Assembly: GCA_020226215.1 (NCBI GenBank)
Contig: CM035232.1
Coordinates: 49,724,179 to 49,788,178, forward strand
From: Sindora glabra
Taxonomy: Eukaryota; Streptophyta; Magnoliopsida; Fabales; Fabaceae
Direction: 5' to 3'
DNA: 64,000 nucleotides
Shown in pieces: positions 46,270 to 57,715 of the stretch. The notes under the pieces were generated by a model. It was given only the letters and a program-made list of their open reading frames with translations. It was not told where the DNA came from and made no database searches. The number at the start of each line of letters is the position of its first letter. The stretch's first letter is position 1. Both the position numbers and the translations under genes were made by a program.

Positions 46270-48309
46270 AAATGCATACTTTAATTACTTTGCAAATGAG
46301 ATGTAGGTTGGATGTTACTATAAAAAAGTTATATTTAATGATGAAAATTAACAATAAAATATTAGTGATGGATTTAGTGACCAAATTACCATTAATAAAT
46401 GAGTTTGTTATATGTTATTATTTTAGTGATAAAATTAGCGATGGGCATTGGAACATCCGAGATTAATTTTTTTCAATTTCTTAAATTTTTTAATTGAAAA
46501 ACAAATTTGTCAATAAATTTTTTTGATGGAATTAGTGATGGAATAAAACAAATTTTATTTTTGAATTATTGATGGATTTAATGATAGGAATACAAAATTT
46601 TAAAATTTTATTTAATAATGGAATAATTTTTTTAAATTAGAAATAGAATTAGCATGGATGTTTCAACATCTATCATTATTAAAATGAAGTAGTAATAGAT
46701 TAATCCATCGCTAATTTCATCACTAAATATTAGATCCTAACACCAGGCCCCATTTTTTCTTTCCTTTTCATTCTCTCCTTCTAATGCTACTATGTGATTT
46801 TTGCCTTTCACCATCTCTTCCATTGCCATCGTTGTCTTCACCATTAGTTAATACATATTTTAATTGATGAGTTTTCTTGAATTTGTTCTATTTTGGTAGT
46901 TTTCCATTTCTTTAATTTGTTACATATTCTATTTATTTTTATCTTTAGCATAATTATATACAAGTTAATTAATTTGTTTGATTTTAAACTTAACATTTGT
47001 TTAATTGTATACTATAGTTAATTGATTTATTTAAAATTTATATCCTTTTGACATTCATTATTTGTGTTTTTTTCTCTTGAAAGGAAATGCTATTATTATG
47101 GTGTCTTCATGTGTAAATTTTATTTCTTCTAATGATGGATGATTTCCCAAAGTAATTTTATTAGTCGATGTTGGCCATTGAATAGATTTTTGTAGTATAT
47201 TAATTTTTTTTATGATTTAAAGTAGGCATTGACTTATAAATTTGATAGAGCTACATACTAGTTATTGGAAATTATTGTTAGAAAATTCCTTCTCTTTCTC
47301 TTGAATAGTCATTTTTTTTTGTTACCTTTGAAATTTTTTATAAAAGGATTTTCTATATTATTTTAAATATAATATTCTTAAAACAATTAAAGAAGTAAAT
47401 ATGTTGTCTATTAATTTCTATTGTTTTACAATAAGTCCTTTTGTAGGTTTCTACTAATTCTTGAGAAAATTTTGAGAAATACCATTTTCTTTTTCTTTAT
47501 TTTCTTTAGAATATTATTCTTTACTTAGTAAGGTTTTGCTTAAAAAAATTTCTCTTTTGAGTAAATAAACTTGATTTTGCATATAAAAAAATGTTGGAGA
47601 TAATGGTTTTGTTGCAAAACCTTTAGTTAAAGTTATTTGATTTTGTATTTTGTCTTTGAGATATCTTCACTATAATTTGTTCCATGATTTTTACTTGGGG
47701 TTGACTTGATTCTAAATTTACATGTTTTCAAAGATCCAAATCTAATGTTGAAGTAGTAGAACAAGAATCTACTAATTTTCTGGAGGAAAATTTTAGTTTT
47801 GAAGAAAAATTAGAGCTTTCATGTAACTCCCTCACTTATCAACACCTTAATCCTCATTAATAGATAATTATTGCATATTAATTTACCTTCTACTCTAGGC
47901 TAACTCACAATACCACAAATATTTTGCATCTCAAATAATATAGGCAAGGGATGATGTAATTATACAACAAGTTCAACTTACAAAACATACATCCATCATT
48001 TACAATATCACCAACTGTACAATCATTTTTAATATACAACTTAAAAAATCTACTCTCCTTTGACAAGAGGGCCTTTAGAAGCATCACCTGAAATGGTTAG
48101 TATAACACAGAAAACATAAGAAACAGAGTTTCTCAATAGCTAGCCATCACTGTAAAAATATATTGAGCCATTCCAGATCCTTAAGCAAATAAAATGTACA
48201 TTTCGAAATCAATCAATCATTTATCATCTCATTCCATACCATTGTAGGAAATGTGCATCGCATATAGCAATCCACAAGCCCATTCAAGGACTCATATCAT
48301 TATCTAGAT

Positions 48310-48535
48310 GGCCACCACAGATAATCGTACCTAGGCCTCATACAGTAATTCACTGTCTTCCCGGGGATAACTCGGGCCATAGGCCTTACTCACACAGTAT
48401 CACACTGTCTTCCCGAGGTGTTTGGCCATAGGTACCGCACACAGTAATTTTCATTACCATCCCGGGGATAACTCGGGCCATAGGCCTTACACACACAGTA
48501 TTTGACTGTCTTCCCGGGGTATGCACACAGCTATT
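48310..48535. repeat. ~51 bp minisatellite in the LTR
   Basis: CCCGGGG or CCCGAGG starts units at 48360, 48412, 48461 and 48513 (steps 52, 49 and 52). Each holds a TAACTCGGGCCATAGGCCTTAC-like string (shortened here) and a CACACAGTAnTTnACTGTCTT segment. About 4 units. CCGGGG, GGCC and ACAGTA...TACTGT words make each unit foldable. Confidence 0.85.
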
Positions 48536-48922
48536 TCATACACATTCCATATAATGGCAAAATATACCGAAAATCATGTAAATAGAAAACAGAGCTTAAG
48601 GATAAAGCTAGCTACCTTTTATAAGCTTCCAATGGTGATGTCTCTTTTGCCCTCACTTAAAACTTCTTTACAATTTCCCCTTGCCTTTCCAACTTGTGAC
48701 TTTTTAGTCTATACAAATACACATCATAGTTCTTATTAGAACATCATCACTTTCCTTAAACCTCATGTATTCTTTACTTCCTCCACTTAAATAAATGCAT
48801 ACTTAGATGCTCTATATCTTGATTTCAAGCCTTGATATGACATATATGAACATTAGAAAAGGATCCAAAGGTAAAACCATGCAAATCCTGAAGAATCAAA
48901 GTCAAAATGTTCACTCAGCAAA

Positions 48923-49069
48923 GAACACGGGGGTGAACATGGGCCGTGTTCTACCCCGTGTTCAGAACATGAGGTACAACATGGGCCGTGTTCTGCCCCA
49001 TGTACATTACTGATCAGCCTTCGTAGAAGAATACGGGGTTCAACATGGGCCGTGTTGTACCCCGTGTAC
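48923..49069. repeat. Three hairpin-forming repeats with ACATGGGCCGTGTT core
   Basis: Unit 1 (48923-48963) pairs GAACACGGGG with CCCCGTGTTC around a second hairpin GAACA-TGGGCCG-TGTTC. Unit 2 (48964-49004) and unit 3 (49031-49069) keep the same core and the closing CCCCRTGTA, with mismatches in the outer arm, and both are followed by CATTACTGATC. Repeats with this ACATGGGC-GTGTT core are a known feature of some plant gypsy LTRs (family knowledge). Function unknown. Confidence 0.85.
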
Positions 49070-50699
49070 ATTACTGATCTTCCAAAAAACACAATTTACA
49101 TAGCTAAACCTCCTTCTCCCCTTGGCTTCTCAATAGGGAAGTTTCATACACACTTTCATAACTCAAAATTCATCTTCCATAGGCTTCATAACTCATAAGA
49201 ATCATCCTAATTTCATCATTTTAACCAAATTCCAAACAAATCATGCCAAGTCCACACATGCACCAATATGCCTCTAAAACCCAAGTGTGTACATCATGGT
49301 TTCTTGCTATTTTTACACCAAACCAAAATCATAAATTAACATAACAACATCTAAAACACCATTAAACATGTTCAAAGCATCCTAAACTCCATGTTCAACC
49401 ACTTTTGACCACACCAACATCAAAATCTCAAGAAACTAAAAAGAGCACAATAAAGAGCTTTTAGAGGAGAACAATTTTACCTCTTGCTGCAACTTGAAAA
49501 TCCTCACTTAGAGCTCCCCAAACTTGATCAAACTTAAGCTTTTCTTCAATCTAAACACACCAATGGATAGAGCTTGATGAAAAGAGCAACTTTCCCTTCT
49601 ACCCCCAAGCCTAAATCTCATTATTTTTGGGTGAAATAGCCAAAAGAAACTTTCTCTCTCTTCTCTCTCTCTCCTGCACATTTTTGGTGCTTTAATGGAG
49701 TCTTCCACAACTTTTGAGAAGAAAGGAGAAGGAAGAAGATTTTTCACGAAGCTTCAAGGGTATTCTTACCATTTTTGACAATTCCAAGGGTAATTTAGTC
49801 CCTTTTTCACCAAAAGTAAGGCTATTCTTGCCATTTCTTCAAATAAGGACACTTGTCCATTTTCTTTTAATAAGGACACTTGTCATGTGTCTATTGGCCA
49901 CACTAAATAAAATCACATATCACACCCTAAATTCTTGGTTATTCATATTAGATCTCAAATCCTTGGTTATTTCACTTTAACCACACCCGATTCTGCACTT
50001 TTGCAATTTAGTCCATAGGGTCTCTGTTTGTTTAAAATTCCTTACACTGTCAGACTTAGACAACTCCTCATTTTAGGGTTTTCCAACCTCCTCTGATCAT
50101 CTATACTGTTTAGGAAAATTAATTCTTTTCCCACTATCCTTTTTCCTTCAAAATTTCATTTACCCTTACACTTAATTCCTTTCAACTTAAAATTCACCCA
50201 CTAAGCTAACTCAAACGTGCTCTTCGTTTCTACGACCTTAGAATTTAGAGATTCAAATAATAGAATTGAAAATTCGGGACATTACATTTCAAATCTTGTT
50301 GATAAAGTTATAAAGAATTTTAGTGTTACATCTCTTGAAAGTTCTTTTATTATTTGATAAAGCTTTGGATTCTTTTCATATTTTGAAGGGATTATTTTGG
50401 GTAGTTTCCATTCTTCAATAAAAGATATTTTAATCATGTCTTAAAGGATTTAGGGTGAACATTGCAAAATTTTTGAGTATTTGCTTCAATTAACAAATTT
50501 TCACCTTTTAGAGATCTTTTTAAAGCTTTTGTGTTGATATTAGTTTTCATAACTTTATAGTGAATTCTATAAATTATATCTACATGTGTAGTTCTTTTAT
50601 ATTGAATTTGTTCCATTGTGAAGGTTTGACTCTAAGCAAGCTAATAATGAATCCTTAATGAAGGGGTTTTGCAACAATTAGAATGGAAATATTTATAAT

Positions 50700-51080
50700 G
50701 TTTCTTATGTTCTTTAATTTGTTAAGTGAAGCTTAATTTGTTAATTTCTAGTATAATTTGTATGATTTGTTAATTTCTAGCTTAACTTGTTTAGTTAATT
50801 TGTTAAATTAGTTTTTAGTCAAGGTATGAAATTAAAATTCGTTGTACTGTTAGTGTTAGGTTTTAGTTAAGTTAGTATTTATTAAGTTAGCAAATTGAAT
50901 AATTTTTAGTTAAGTTAGGAAATTGAATTTACTTCTTAGTTAATTTAGTATTTGTTAAGTTAGGAAATTGAATTAGTTATTAGTTAAGTCAGAAAATTAG
51001 TTATTTGTATAGTTATAGCTTAACTTGTATTGTAATAACAAGTTGTTTCATTTATAGCTTAAATTGAATTAGTTCCTATT
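50700..51080. repeat. Short-word repeat block inside the CACTA element
   Basis: GTTAAGTTAGGAAATTGAATT and variants (TTAGTTAAGTTAG, AATTTGTTAATTTCTAG) recur at least six times between about 50720 and 51000 without a fixed period. Non-coding. Confidence 0.65.
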
Positions 51081-52616
51081 ATTGAGGACTTTTCCCAATC
51101 TACTTCTTAGGATCTTATTTAGTAGACTGTAAGGCACTTAGCCATTTATCAAGGACACCTATCAGCATATCTTTGGGGTATGGATCCAGCTGATGGTAGG
51201 ATTTAAGTTGTATCCAAAGTGTGACGTTTTAATATTAGTTAACATTTAACTAAATATTTGTATTAATTAATTTTTATTGATTTGTATCATTTAATATTTG
51301 TATTAAATTTGTGCTATTATATTTAGTTATAGGTTGGCTACTGTGTTAACCCATAGTCTCATTAAGAACTTAACAAATGTAATATAAATGATATATTTTG
51401 GAGTCAACCCTCATCTACACTAGTGTCTCCTAGAAGATGGGAACATACTTAAAAATCCTAAACAAGTGATCCCACAAAGACATAGCCATTGTTTCAGAAA
51501 TTTTCCTCCTATAATGGAGGATATAAACATTGATAAATTTTTTTTATGATATTCTCAAAATAGTTTCTTGATTTTTGAAATTTGATTCATTTTTTTATTC
51601 TTTGATAGTATTGATATCCCATGTTTAATAAGGTAAAGATCAAATTTCTATTCTATGATTTCCATGTAGATATTCTTAGTGCCATTGTAAAGGAATCTTT
51701 ATAGAAATACTTGCTCTTTCTTGCTATCAATACTTTCATATACATTTCATTGAATTGGCAATATAGAAAAAGAAATAGGATCATCTTTATCTATTTCAAA
51801 ATGGTAATTTAATACAAATTGTGGTTAAGAGAGTATGATAGCTTAGGAGCATTTTAATATGTTCAAAAGGCTAAAGATGGCTGCCACCATCACTTCTTAA
51901 TAGCAATCATCACCAATTGATTAGGGTGGTGAGCGCCATAAGGACGACTAATAGTGAGATGTTGACAGCTAGTTGCCTAGGATTTTTGCTTTCATATGTA
52001 TAAACATTGGATATGATTTTTTTATTAATTTTATTGTATTTTTATGTTATATAAAAAAAATATTCATATTCAATTTTGTTTTATGAAATTCAATTCAAAT
52101 ACTTGAAGTTGATAAGGTTTAGGCTTTACAAAATTTGACAATTGCTACAAAGATAGATAGTATATTAACAAATATATCCCATATTAGCAATGAAATTTTA
52201 AAGACACCACCGCTAATTTTTGCATGAATTAGCTCATTTAGCAATGGGATTATTGCCAAATTGAATTTAGTGACAACAACAAACTAGCAATAAAAAATAT
52301 TCGTCGCTAAATTATAGTTTAGAGTTGAAAATTTTGCTAGTGAATATAATATTAGTGATGGACAAATATGTTACTAATTCCATTCATTATTCATTTTATT
52401 CATCAGTGGCTCACTAAATTAGTGATGGATGTAGTGACAGAAATTAACAATAAATAATATAACTCTATCACTAATTGAATTACTGATATATTATTTACTT
52501 ATGCCTTCTCATCTATTATTAATTCCATCACTATTTTATTTTTAGCGATAAAATTTTACTCATTAGTGACGGATTTTTTCAATCCATTGCTAATTAGGAT
52601 TTTTTTTATAGTGCGT

Positions 52617-52800
52617 CGATTTAAAGTGAATACAATTCAAAATTTATCTACAAATGAGATCCAGCCAGACTTTAAATCTACAGTTTTACATTAAGTGTAC
52701 AGGAAAGAGAAGACCAAATATGTTTTGGATAGACTCGGCCAAACTTTAAATTTACTATTAGCAGGTGCATTGAGCTTGGACATTGTAATCAAATACTAGG
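52617..52800. other. Spacer right of the CACTA element
   Basis: Relatively GC-rich, low-copy-looking sequence, probably the pre-insertion locus. No gene seen. Confidence 0.4.
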
Positions 52801-53110
52801 ACATTGTAATCAAACACTATGGCTATCTTAGCATTTTATTTTATTTTTTTAATGGGAGAGGTTATCAGTTTCCTAATTTTTTGTATGTACATGAATTAGT
52901 TATTTTCTTTCCGCGAAACTTGAAATTCATTAATCATAAATAATAAAATGTCAAGACATTGTAATCAAACACTATGGCTATCTTAGCATTTTATTTTATT
53001 TTTTTAATGGGAGAGGTTATCAGTTTCCTAATTTTTTGTATGTACATGAATTAGTTATTATCTTTCCGCGAAACTTGAAATTCATTAATCATAAATAATA
53101 AAATGTCAAA
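52801..53110. repeat. 155 bp tandem duplication, about 99% identical
   Basis: Copies 52801-52955 and 52956-53110 both run from ACATTGTAATCAAACACTATG to AATAATAAAATGTCAA. By eye one base differs (TTATTTTCTTTCC against TTATTATCTTTCC). A shorter earlier partial (ACATTGTAATCAAATACTAGG) begins about 52780. This is the youngest-looking event in the window. Confidence 0.95.
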
Positions 53111-55639
53111 ATTTTATACTATTAGCACTATTTTTTATTGCTATCGAATGGCAAACTTTAAATATAAAATACCATGCTTGCGCTTTTACTTTATTATTAT
53201 TATTATTATTATGTCAAAGTTGCTAGATTAGCAAAGAGGAAGTTTTCATATTTTCATAATTTTGCTTGCTTCATGGTCAATTTTTTTTTTGTTTTCTTTC
53301 TATTCACAATATTTATATAAAACTGTAATTAGATAAAATAAACATCCTTAAAAATGTACATTAAAATTACAACTTTTTTTTTAAATTTGCAAAAAAATTA
53401 ACTGTCAACATTTTTTTAATCAATGCTACAATACCTCATTTTATTCTTTGAAATACGTTTTACACCGTAGAGGACAGAGTCTCGTCTGAATGCAAAAGAG
53501 CCGATACATATGGAAACCAAATATGGCCAGCTGGTCGAACAAATGATTATGGCTTGACTTCACTAAAACATCTTGTACAAGAGATATTTTTATGTATTCT
53601 AATTTTATGGGAAAAATCAATTATCAAATTTTTTTGAAATTTATATATATATATTTATTTAAAAATTGCATTTCTAAATTTTATAATATATTAAAAATAA
53701 TAATTAATTTCTCTCCATTAATTAAAATAAAATACATATATTATAATTGCAGTGTACAAAATTTTTTCCCCGTACAGAGTACAGAGGATTTCTATTGTCA
53801 CAAGCCTTAGATACATGAACCAGTTACATCTAGAACGGAGATTCGGACAAGGTTAACTGAACCCTTCATTTGTGTTACTATCACGTACGTAATAGATTAT
53901 ATTATATACAGGTTTAATAAATTGACACTTCTTTATGGATAATCTTGCGGAGATTCGGTTCATAATTAAGTCAAGAATATATAAATTTATACTTCGAATT
54001 GGAATGTGACGCAATAGATGTGACAGAATTAATCATCAGACATATGCAAAGGGTAAAACATATATCAAGAAAGATTAAATTTCATTTAAAGCACGGATTA
54101 TACAGTTAAAGCTTTTGTATATTTCTATGAAATTTTAACATAAAAAAATAGATATTAATGTCAATCCGCCAAATATATATTACAATTTTGTATTGAATTT
54201 GTATTTAATTATAAGTATATAAAAAGTTATAATTTTATTATTCCTAGTTGTATAATTTTTTTTGCGAAAAGTTTCAAATTCTTATATAAAACTCACAACG
54301 TCTAATAAAAGAATTTAAAAGTATAAAATTTCTTATAAAAATAATAAAAATATATATTAATATAAATTATTTTGAATACTTCGCGAAGCATAACTCTTAA
54401 AACAATTCGAACAAAAAAAAGAACCCACCAAGGAATTAAACTCTCCCTTAATTAACAAAAATTTTAACACGAAAGAAAAAAAAAACTTAATTACTAAACA
54501 GACAGAAAACAATATGTACAGTCATGTTCTTGTTGTTTGCTTCTGAAAAATAACTAATAACCTATACATTTTTTTCACATGATGAGTTTTTTTATCAGAT
54601 ATGTGAGTATTTCATATTTGAAGATAGAAGTTGCAAATGGTGAATTTTTCTTAATAAAATATTTTCAAAAATCAAATTTAGAAACCCTATACTAAACTTG
54701 GAATGACTCAACTTGGTTTTACTAAATTAATCAATTCTGGGTTAAACTACACCTATTTTACATTTTCATAAAACATGATTGCATATTTTAGACAGAAAAA
54801 TTACACAGTTCTTACCAAGGACACGGAGAAAACCATTTGCCTGATACAAAAATGCATAAAAAATATTCTAAATCAATATGCAACAATCTCACAATATTTT
54901 AATATGCACCCACGCAGTGGATTTTATCTTAACTGTCGTATTCATCAACCATGTCTACGGGAATGTCTTCGTTTTTGTTTTTATTTTTCCTTTTTTTAAA
55001 ATATTGTTGCTGTCTTTTTTAAAATTGAGATCCAAGTATTAGTTTCGAATCCTTTAATGGAAGTTCCAATCACTTTGATTTAAATTATAATTTATGTACA
55101 TTTTAATTTTTTTAATTTCCAATCTATAAATCCATTTCAAATATTCAAATTTTCAGATCAACTTCAAATCAATAGATCATGAATAAAATTTTTGGATAGC
55201 TACAGAACAAAAACTAGTTATTTATAACATATTAGGGCACATGATGCCTTATCAAAGCTCATGATGTGAATAATTTCATATAATATACCCATGTTAACGT
55301 ATCATATATCATATATTATACCCATGTTAACGTGTTTTATATTTTGTGTATAATTTAAAGTCAAATATAACATGGATAGGATCCCTATTCAGTCTCTAAT
55401 TTTTTTGACAAGTTATTTTCTTTAACTTTAGACAATTATTAAATTTATGAATTATCCCTTTCTTTATTGTTTTAAAATATATTGGTTATTGCGATACTAA
55501 TACTTAAACTAAAACATATCTTTTAAAATAAGATTATTCCCTTTAGTTACTTCATTACATTTTTGGATTTTTTTTTAAAATATTGTTATAATTTTAAACA
55601 TTTCATGTACAATCTTTTTGAGTTTAAATTTGATGTTAA
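53111..55639. other. Intergenic DNA, some low-copy segments
   Basis: (ATT)7 at about 53191-53211. 53455-53590 and 53760-53900 are less AT-rich (words such as CACCGTAGAGGACAGAGTCTCG, shortened, and GAACGGAGATTCGGACAAGG) and could be promoter or exon debris, but no open frame or domain supports a gene. The frame at 54775-54999 has no recognisable domain. ATACCCATGTTAACGT occurs twice (about 55287 and 55319). Confidence 0.4.
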
Positions 55640-55815
55640 TATAAAATATTTTATACTATTAATAAATAATAAAAATGATATATCATTCAAAAGGTAATGA
55701 TAATTATAAATTTTTATCAATAATAAGAGAATTTTAATAATTTTTTAATAATATAGCAATGAAAAAGTGTGTGATAATTAATATAAAATTAATTTATATT
55801 AGCAATAAATTAAAT
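55640..55815. repeat. Foldback repeat
   Basis: TTAATATAAAATATTTTATA and AATGATATATCATTC on the left, AATATAGCAATGAAAAAGTG and TTAATATAAAATTAATTTAT on the right. The arms are partly complementary, and similar block orders occur at about 17150-17330 and 26150-26330, suggesting one old MITE family. Confidence 0.45.
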
Positions 55816-55876
55816 TTAAATCCATTCTTTAAATCCTGCAAAGTTTTATTTTAACTATATCATTAAAAATTTATTT

Positions 55877-55881
<5 letters not shown>

Positions 55882-55969
<88 letters not shown>
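55882..55969. repeat. (TA)n microsatellite, about 88 bp
   Basis: Longest uninterrupted TA tract in the window, about 44 units. Confidence 0.97.
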
Positions 55970-55972
<3 letters not shown>

Positions 55973-56699
55973 ATGTCACTACCAAAGGTTTGGCAATTAG
56001 ATTATATTATGTCATGACAAATGTCGTTTGCTATACAATTGTCTATTCGAGTGTCCTTCTTATTTATTAACATTAACATATTATATAGATTGGGTTTATA
56101 CACAAAATAACAGTCACCCAGTTGAAAAACACTTCCTTGATTAAAATAAAATAAAAAAAAAAAGATGTTAATGTTCATGCATGCGGCTTTCAACAAGGAC
56201 CCCACGCACTTTCAGAACTAAATATATATCCACGATTGCGCACTAGGTAAACAGTTTGCTAAATTTTACTGATCAATATAATGAGAAATTCTTATTAAAG
56301 GAGAGGAAAGAATTTAAATACTTTCTTAACTTTATGCTTTGCCAGCAATACCATTATTTTTATCCTTTTCCCCCCTTATTTATCTTATATTTATTCGTAA
56401 GTGAATATAATGTGATGCACGCTGTGCATACAGAAATATCCCAAATATAATGGTTGGGACTTTAGACGAGTGGCAATTTTCTATGAGATATAGATGACAC
56501 GGATTATACAGATTTAAATTAAGTATAATTAAGTTCGGATTATAAATGATAAACCTATTTGATGTAAATAAAGTTCGTAAAGTCAACTTATATAATTTAT
56601 TTAAATTATTATTCAAGTCAATTTGATAAGACTAACCCGTATAAGCTATAATAATATATATGATTTTATGTATTCTAGACATAAATATATAGAATATAC
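55970..56699. other. Intergenic DNA
   Basis: 56165-56240 is GC-richer (ATGCATGCGGCTTTCAACAA). Small frames on both strands overlap each other. No gene supported. Confidence 0.4.
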
Positions 56700-56924
56700 T
56701 AAGTCAAAGTTATTTTCATGTGAGAGTAAGGAATGAATAGTGATCATCATATCTTATATTGAAGAATCAGGATTAAAATATAAAATTATATAATTTTTAA
56801 ATAATTATATAATATTTTTAAGTGGTGATGTAATTTTTAATTATACTTTACTATCAAATGTAAGATCAGATGATCGTGATATCTTCTGTTATCTCATGTT
56901 AAAAACACTCTTCATTTCATATGC

Positions 56925-56973
<49 letters not shown>
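56700..56973 (+). repeat. Dispersed repeat family A, copy 2, ending in (TA)n
   Basis: TATTGAAGAATCAGGATTAAAAT, TAAAATTATATAATTTTTAAA, ATTATATAATATTTTTAAGTG, TAATTTTTAATTATACTTTA and TTATCTCATG match 28400-28660 in order. It ends CCTTTATATATA and a tract of about 23 TA units (56928-56973), where copy 1 has about 9. Confidence 0.72.
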
Positions 56974-56976
<3 letters not shown>

Positions 56977-57383
56977 TGATTATGTATGATTTATATTATA
57001 TAATATGTATTATCTTAATAAACATAAATACTTTTTACGTTAAATAAAAGGTTAATATTATTTGATAAATAAATAATTAATAAATTATAAATGATTAAGT
57101 ATGATGAAAGGATTACATTCATGTTTTAATAAAATAAAAATAAAATTTAATAAATTGTTTGACTAAAGATTAAAAATACTTTTAACGAAACATGATAATT
57201 AAATTTGACAAATTAATTTATAATGCAAATTTTTATTAATTAAAATTATTAAATGAGTTGAATAGGTTGATATGTCTTGATATATTTAATAAATGAATTA
57301 CAACAACACAATATAATTATTATTCATGTGAAGTTAAAGTTGAACATACTCACTTTATTACTAGTATTTGATATGATATAAAT
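56974..57383. other. AT-rich intergenic DNA
   Basis: Nothing recognised. Confidence 0.4.
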
Positions 57384-57620
57384 TTGACATAGAAACTCAA
57401 ATTACTACTCCCTTGCCCTACTATTTTTTTAAAAAATTTCACATGCTATTACATATATCGATTAGGATATCTTAATTAGCTTTTAAATTTTACCCTAGAA
57501 TTTGACACATAAACTCAAATTACTACTCCTTTGCCCTAGTAATTTTTTTAAAAAATTTCACATGCTCTTACACATACCAATTAGAATATCTTAATTAATT
57601 TTTAAATTTTACTGTAGAAA
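57384..57620. repeat. 118 bp tandem duplication
   Basis: TTGACATAGAAACTCAAATT (57384) returns as TTGACACATAAACTCAAATT (57502). Both are followed by ACTACTCC-TTGCCCTA, a TTTTTTTAAAAAATTTCACATG-like run, and TAGGATATCTTAATTA or its variant. Confidence 0.88.
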
Positions 57621-57715
57621 CATATTAATTTTTTAAGTATTAGCATATTAATATTATATGTGATGACTTTAATATGATTTCATTTTATTTTTTAATTATA
57701 TATTTTAATTTCTAT

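Larger units (their letters stand above)
47822..50286 (-). mobile_element. Gypsy-like solo LTR nested in the CACTA element
   Basis: Minus strand starts TGTAATGTCCCGAATTTTC (50286) and ends GATAAGTGAGGGAGTTACA (47822): TG...CA ends, 2465 bp. It is flanked by the perfect 5 bp target duplication TTTCA (47817-47821 and 50287-50291). The TGTAAnnnCCCGAATTTT start is common in plant Ty3/gypsy LTRs. No gag/pol remains, so this is a solo LTR. It is the least decayed element here and holds two notable repeat blocks, at 48310-48530 and 48923-49069. It belongs to a different family from the LTRs at 5590 and 43686. Small open frames inside it are not genes. Confidence 0.88.
46316..52613. mobile_element. 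CACTA transposon, 6.3 kb, with nested gypsy-like solo LTR
   Basis: The left end reads TACTATAAAAAAGTT and the right end, read inward, CACTATAAAAAAAATCC: the same terminus with the first C decayed to T on the left. Flanking triplets are TGT (46313-46315) and CGT (52614-52616), a 3 bp target duplication with one C-to-T change. Subterminal words AGTGATGGA, TAGCGATGG and GTGACnnA are dense at both ends (46350-46740 and 52170-52600), as expected for transposase binding sites. Inside, 46740-47816 and 50292-52140 hold no recognisable transposase. Without the nested LTR (47822-50286 plus 5 bp) the element is about 3.8 kb. Non-autonomous or heavily decayed. Confidence 0.8.

Noticed and set aside
48340..48530. 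Regularly spaced repeats that might suggest a CRISPR array
   Set aside because: Plant LTR minisatellite: no unique spacers of constant length and no cas genes.
54775..54999. 74-residue frame with a Cys-rich end
   Set aside because: Starts in AT-rich DNA with no promoter-like context and no recognisable domain; length is within chance for this composition.
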